Source: CBDBND01 sp965207985
Lineage (GTDB): Bacteria; Pseudomonadota; Alphaproteobacteria; Rhodospirillales; Rhodospirillaceae
NCBI GenBank assembly: GCA_965207985.1
Contig: CBDBND010000034.1
Span: forward strand, 558,001-622,000
Direction: 5' to 3'
DNA: 64,000 nucleotides
Part shown: positions 60,323 to 64,000 of the stretch, piece by piece
How the letters are laid out: the number at the start of each line of letters is the position of its first letter
How positions within the stretch are numbered: the first letter of the stretch is position 1
The notes under the pieces: model-generated
What the model was told of the DNA's origin: nothing
Database searches by the model: none
Seen by the model: the letters and a program-made list of their open reading frames with translations, nothing else
Position numbers and translations under genes: made by a program

Positions 60323-61864
60323 CTAACCTTGAGCCAGCCGCACCGGTACAAAGCGGAAATTCTCACCATTCTGAACGCGAAGCAGCACGACTTTCCGGTC
60401 TTTGCTTTTAGCGTCGGCAATCACTTCCTCGGCATCTTCCGCTGTTTCCACCGGCTGTTGTTGCATTTCGGAAATGATATCGCCTCGCCGCAATCCTTGG
60501 CGGGCTGCATCACTTTCCTCATCCACGGCAACGATCACAAGTCCTGAAATTTCTTCAGGGAGTTCGAAGCGTTCGCGGATGGTTGGTGAAATCTCTGCAA
60601 CGGTCACGCCGAGGTCTTCAATCTCCTTGCGCTGCGGTGTATTGGATCGCCGGGGCGCTTCACCCCGTGAGGCAACAACAAGGTTTTCCTCTTCCAATTC
60701 ACCGATGACGACGATCAGGTTTCGTTCCCGGCCACCGCGGAGAACAGTGATCTCAACTTCTGTATCCAACTCTACCGCAGCCACCATCAGCGGAAACTTT
60801 TGGCCGTCGACCCGTTCACCATCAAATGTGAGGATGACGTCATTAGGCAAAATACCCGCTTTATCGGCGGGGCTGTCCTCAACCACTTCCGCGACCAAAG
60901 CACCTTGCGCTTCATCCAGTCCGAAACTTTCCGCGATTTCCGGTGAAACAGCTTGAAAACGCACGCCGAGCCAACCGCGGCGAGCACGGCCAAATTCCTT
61001 CAGATCGGCAATAATACCCCGGGCCAGATTTGACGGTGAGGCAAAGCCGATTCCAACACTGGCGCCTGTGGGCGAGAAAATGGCGGTGTTGATGCCGATC
61101 ACTTCGCCATCCATGTTGATCAACGGACCACCGGAATTACCCCGGTTAATGGCAGCGTCGGTTTGGATGTAGTCATCATAGGCACTGCCGTTGGACAACT
61201 GGCGGGAACGGGCGGAAACGATCCCGGCCGTCACGGTCACGCCGATGCCGAAGGGATTGCCAATGGCGACCGACCAGTCGCCGACGCGCATATCGTCCGA
61301 ATCCCCCCATTTGAGAGTGGGTAGAGGCCGGTCCGTTTCAACTTTAATCAGCGCCAGATCACCTTGAGGATCACGTCCGATTACTTCCGCTTCAAAGATG
61401 GTGTCGTCCGCTAGCACCACGCTAATCTCGTCCGCGTCTTCAATGACATGGTTATTGGTGACAATGAGGCCGTCTGACTCAATGATGAATCCTGATCCGA
61501 GAGAGCGGGCCCGCCGGCGGGGGCGATCACCGTCGCGGTCCTCGTCTTGGGGCAATTGATCACCAAATTGATCGAGGAAATCCCTGAACATATCTTCCCA
61601 TGGGCCGCCTCGCGGAATTTGCGGAATATTGCGGGAACCACGGCGGCGGGTTTCAACCAACTGGGTGGTCGAAATGTTGACCACGGCAGGCACCACATCT
61701 TCGACCACATCGGCAAAGGTTTCCGGCGCCCTCTGCGCCAGCGCTTCTTGGGAAGAAAAAGTTAGGACCAAAACAGCCGCAGAAATGGCAGCTGTCCACC
61801 ATCCCAATACATGAGAGCGGTCTTGTCCGGTCTGGACGTTTGATCTTGTTCTTATTAGGGCCAT
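60323..61864 (-). CDS. degP: Do-family periplasmic serine protease (DegP/MucD-like)
   Basis: A 513-residue HtrA protease. An N-terminal membrane or signal segment (WWTAAISAAVLVLTFSSQEA) precedes the trypsin-like domain with the triad His (TNNHVIEDADEISVV), Asp (GDLALIKVETD) and Ser (NRGNSGGPLINMDGEVIG), then two PDZ domains (around RRGWLGVRFQAVSPEIAESF and VTVAEISPTIRERFELPEEI). It degrades misfolded envelope proteins. GGAGG precedes the ATG. It sits 199 bases downstream of hflC, a frequent arrangement in Alphaproteobacteria. Confidence 0.95.
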   Translation of the reverse strand: MALIRTRSNVQTGQDRSHVLGWWTAAISAAVLVLTFSSQEALAQRAPETFADVVEDVVPAVVNISTTQLVETRRRGSRNIPQIPRGGPWEDMFRDFLDQFGDQLPQDEDRDGDRPRRRARSLGSGFIIESDGLIVTNNHVIEDADEISVVLADDTIFEAEVIGRDPQGDLALIKVETDRPLPTLKWGDSDDMRVGDWSVAIGNPFGIGVTVTAGIVSARSRQLSNGSAYDDYIQTDAAINRGNSGGPLINMDGEVIGINTAIFSPTGASVGIGFASPSNLARGIIADLKEFGRARRGWLGVRFQAVSPEIAESFGLDEAQGALVAEVVEDSPADKAGILPNDVILTFDGERVDGQKFPLMVAAVELDTEVEITVLRGGRERNLIVVIGELEEENLVVASRGEAPRRSNTPQRKEIEDLGVTVAEISPTIRERFELPEEISGLVIVAVDEESDAARQGLRRGDIISEMQQQPVETAEDAEEVIADAKSKDRKVVLLRVQNGENFRFVPVRLAQG

Positions 61865-62063
61865 TAGGGGCCTCCTTCTCGCATCGGTATTACCCTCGAC
61901 GCCTTCATCGTCATTGTTGTCTCAAATGGATTGTGACAACAGCAATATCAACCGCAATATCCGGCCATCTATCAGTTTCTTAATGTAGGCCAATGATATG
62001 GTAATCGTGGCCTCACGATGGCGTGTTCACAACGGCGTCCGATCTCTGGACGTGAAACGACCG

Positions 62064-62933
62064 TCAGCGTGATTCCGGCAAGGCATCAAAGAAGCGGAAA
62101 AACTCTGAGTCGGGACTCAAAACCATCGTCGTCCCGTCACCCAAGGACGATCGATAGGCCTCCATCGACCTTAAGAAGGCATAAAATTCGGGGTCTTGGC
62201 CATGGGCCTCGTTAAGGACGCGGCGGCTTTCCGCCTCCCCCTCGCCGAGTAAAATCTGCGCCTGCCGTTCGGCGTCCGCCAGAATGATGGTGCGCTCGCG
62301 GTCGGCCTCCGCCTCGATCCGGGCCTTGGCTTCCTGACCCTGGGCCCGCAGCAGCGCGGCCTGAGCGATACGGTCTGACCGCATCCGGTTGTACACGGAC
62401 TGACTGGTCTCGACCGGCAGGTCGGTACGGCCGATACGCACGTCGACCACGACAACTCCAAAATCGGGAGCCCGATCACTGACACCACGGGTGATCTGCT
62501 GCATGACTTCCACCCGCTTGTCGGTCAGCAAATCAGCCAATTGGGCCTGGCCCAGGGCGTCCCGCACGCTGCCATTGAGAATAGTGCCGAAGCGGTCGCG
62601 AAACCCTATTTCCGTACGCACCGTCTGATAAAACTTCAAGGGGTCAATGATGCGATATCGCGCATAGGCATCAACAATGATTCGGAGCTGATTAATCAGG
62701 GGCATTTCCTGACTGGGTGGATCCAGGTCGAGAACCCGGTTGTCATAAAACAAAACGTTCTGAATGAACGGAATTTTGAAATGCAGACCCGGTTCGACAA
62801 TGACCCGCTTTGGTTCACCCAGCTGTAGAACGATCGCCTGTTGGGTTTGATGAACGGTAAAAAGGGTTCCAGTTAAAACAACGGCACCGAGGAGAACAGC
62901 GATGCCAAGAGCAAATAGCTTTCCTGATTTCAT
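62064..62933 (-). CDS. hflC: FtsH-protease modulator HflC
   Basis: A 289-residue SPFH/band-7 membrane protein with one N-terminal membrane helix (LFALGIAVLLGAVVLTGTLF). The core carries VIVEPGLHFKIPFIQNVLFY, ARYRIIDPLKFYQTVRTEIG and the coiled coil RIEAEADRERTIILADAERQ. With HflK it forms the ring around FtsH that limits membrane-protein degradation. Its ATG shares one base with the hflK stop (TGATG). Confidence 0.96.
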   Translation of the reverse strand: MKSGKLFALGIAVLLGAVVLTGTLFTVHQTQQAIVLQLGEPKRVIVEPGLHFKIPFIQNVLFYDNRVLDLDPPSQEMPLINQLRIIVDAYARYRIIDPLKFYQTVRTEIGFRDRFGTILNGSVRDALGQAQLADLLTDKRVEVMQQITRGVSDRAPDFGVVVVDVRIGRTDLPVETSQSVYNRMRSDRIAQAALLRAQGQEAKARIEAEADRERTIILADAERQAQILLGEGEAESRRVLNEAHGQDPEFYAFLRSMEAYRSSLGDGTTMVLSPDSEFFRFFDALPESR

Positions 62934-64000
62934 CAGTTGTCTCCTCTGGCTTGGCCCCGCTGAAGTTCATTAAGGGGCAGATAAGGGACGACGCCCTGGC
63001 CACCACCATTTTCATCAAGAATGAATTTGTCCGACTTGCCAAAAACCTCTTGCATTGCTTCCAGATAAAGCCGCTGTGAAGTTACATCCTTATTGGCCTT
63101 ATAGGTTTCATAGAAGGCATTGAACCGTTGGGCCTGGCCCTGTGCTTCACGAATTTGACGTTCTTTTTCAGCCTCAGCACTGTTGGTCATGCGCGCCGCT
63201 TCACCGGCCGCACGGGGAACAATGTCGTTTCGGTAAGCCAGCGCCTCATTGCGTAAACGCTCTTGGTCCTGGTTCGCCCGTTGCACGTCATTGAAGGCAT
63301 CAATCACTTCCGGAGGCGGGTTAGACGCCTGGACCCGGATTTCCAAGATGCTAATCCCGGCGACGTAACTGTCGAGAATTTCCTGCAACACCGCTTGCGC
63401 CCGTTGTCCGACAACCTCACGGCCGTCGGTGGTGACGAAGTCCAGCGTATTTTGCCCCACCACTTCACGCATTGAGCTTTCGGCTGCGAGTTTGACCGTT
63501 TGCTCGGGTGTGCGGATGTTGAACAAGAACTCGCCGGCATCGCGAATACGCCATTGCACGACAAAATCCACATCGACGATGTTTTCATCGCCGGTCAGCA
63601 TCAAGCTTTCGGCAGGAACATCGCGAACGTTGGTGGTATTGGGAACACCACGAAAACCGATAGTGATCTGATTGGTCAGGGTGACTTTCGGTGTTTGCAC
63701 TTCACCAATGGGCGCCGGGAACCAATAGTTCAGTCCCGGTTGGGTGGTTTTGGCATACCGGCCAAAGAGAAGTTCGACGCCCTGCTCATCGGGTTGCACG
63801 CGATAAAAGCCACTGATCCCCCAAAACAGGAGAAGAATGGCGATCACCAGAGAAATACCCCGTCCCGTGCCCATGCCGCCGGGCAGGAACCGTCTGACGC
63901 TGTCCTGACTGCGCCGCAGCAATTCCTCCAAATCGGGAGGGGGCTGTCCGCCACCTCCACCGCCACCGGAACGGCCGCCCCAAGGATTTCCGCCACCGTT
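62933..64000 (-). CDS. hflK: FtsH-protease modulator HflK, N-terminus cut by window end
   Basis: 355 residues are visible up to the window edge, including part of the glycine-rich cytoplasmic head (NPWGGRSGGGGGGGQPPPD) that precedes LEELLRRSQDSVRRFL. A TTG at 63931 could look like a start, but the glycine-rich head belongs to HflK, so the gene extends outside. One membrane helix (GISLVIAILLLFWGISGFYR), then the SPFH domain (GVELLFGRYAKTTQPGLNYW, AESSMREVVGQNTLDFVTTD) and a coiled coil. First gene of hflK-hflC-degP. Confidence 0.95.
   Translation of the reverse strand, partial: NGGGNPWGGRSGGGGGGGQPPPDLEELLRRSQDSVRRFLPGGMGTGRGISLVIAILLLFWGISGFYRVQPDEQGVELLFGRYAKTTQPGLNYWFPAPIGEVQTPKVTLTNQITIGFRGVPNTTNVRDVPAESLMLTGDENIVDVDFVVQWRIRDAGEFLFNIRTPEQTVKLAAESSMREVVGQNTLDFVTTDGREVVGQRAQAVLQEILDSYVAGISILEIRVQASNPPPEVIDAFNDVQRANQDQERLRNEALAYRNDIVPRAAGEAARMTNSAEAEKERQIREAQGQAQRFNAFYETYKANKDVTSQRLYLEAMQEVFGKSDKFILDENGGGQGVVPYLPLNELQRGQARGDN

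Noticed and set aside
1..64000. tRNA, rRNA or CRISPR arrays
   Set aside because: No cloverleaf-like tRNA with CCA-adjacent pattern, no rRNA signature and no regularly spaced short repeats were noticed; tRNAscan and CRISPR finders would be needed to exclude them fully.

Overview
The window looks like a chromosome segment of a free-living alphaproteobacterium, probably Rhodospirillales-like and aquatic. The evidence is the gene complement and order: an HDAC-xseB-ispA-dxs-tlyA run, ppk-ppx next to a short DnaA-like protein (HdaA), hflK-hflC-degP, a BigR-type sulfur regulator, and a GTTC-N7-GTTC LexA box. This is an inference from gene content; no phylogeny was possible here.

Positions 1 to about 22.2 kb are accessory and decaying. 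They hold a DUF885 lipoprotein with a peptide-binding protein, a secreted RidA-like protein, a methyltransferase, three clustered cupin genes, a SUMF1-domain protein, a nitrilase-fold protein lacking its cysteine, an alpha/beta hydrolase with histidine at the nucleophile elbow, and an orphan TRAP binding protein. Among them lie an intact IS5-family copy (IS1031-like, 3-bp target duplication), an intact IS256-family copy, and broken IS1595, IS21, IS3 and IS256 elements joined end to end. Pseudogenes include a NmrA-like reductase, a radical-SAM SplB-like gene behind an SOS box, a HAD phosphatase tail, and a TonB-dependent receptor split by a 152-bp MITE-like insertion and further damaged at its 3' end.

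From 22.2 to 33 kb are mostly intact single genes: a sensor kinase, a PadR/HAAS pair, a tandem DUF1330 protein, a CpcT/CpeT-like secreted protein, PhzF, a TPR protein, SRAP, a universal stress protein, a CDF transporter, PdxH, a glycine-zipper lipoprotein and a BrkB-family membrane protein. From 33 to 44 kb is housekeeping: fabI-aroC-sppA on the plus strand, then tlyA, dxs, ispA, xseB and an HDAC-like hydrolase as a minus-strand operon, followed by a persulfide-sensing ArsR regulator, a persulfide-dioxygenase-like hydrolase and a ROK sugar kinase.

At 44,348-46,373 sits the most interesting unit: a complete 2,026-bp IS1595-family element with related ends and a perfect 8-bp duplication (CTTTTAAA). 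Besides its transposase it carries two opposing cargo genes, a 306-aa protein I do not recognise and a 57-aa protein whose 3' end overlaps the transposase antisense.

From 46.5 kb to the end are a GGDEF protein, a gene with an in-frame stop, aspS, rnd, ppx, ppk, sixA, hdaA, a DUF2066 gene, purM, purN, ndk, holC, degP, hflC and hflK (cut by the window end). I found no tRNA, rRNA or CRISPR array.
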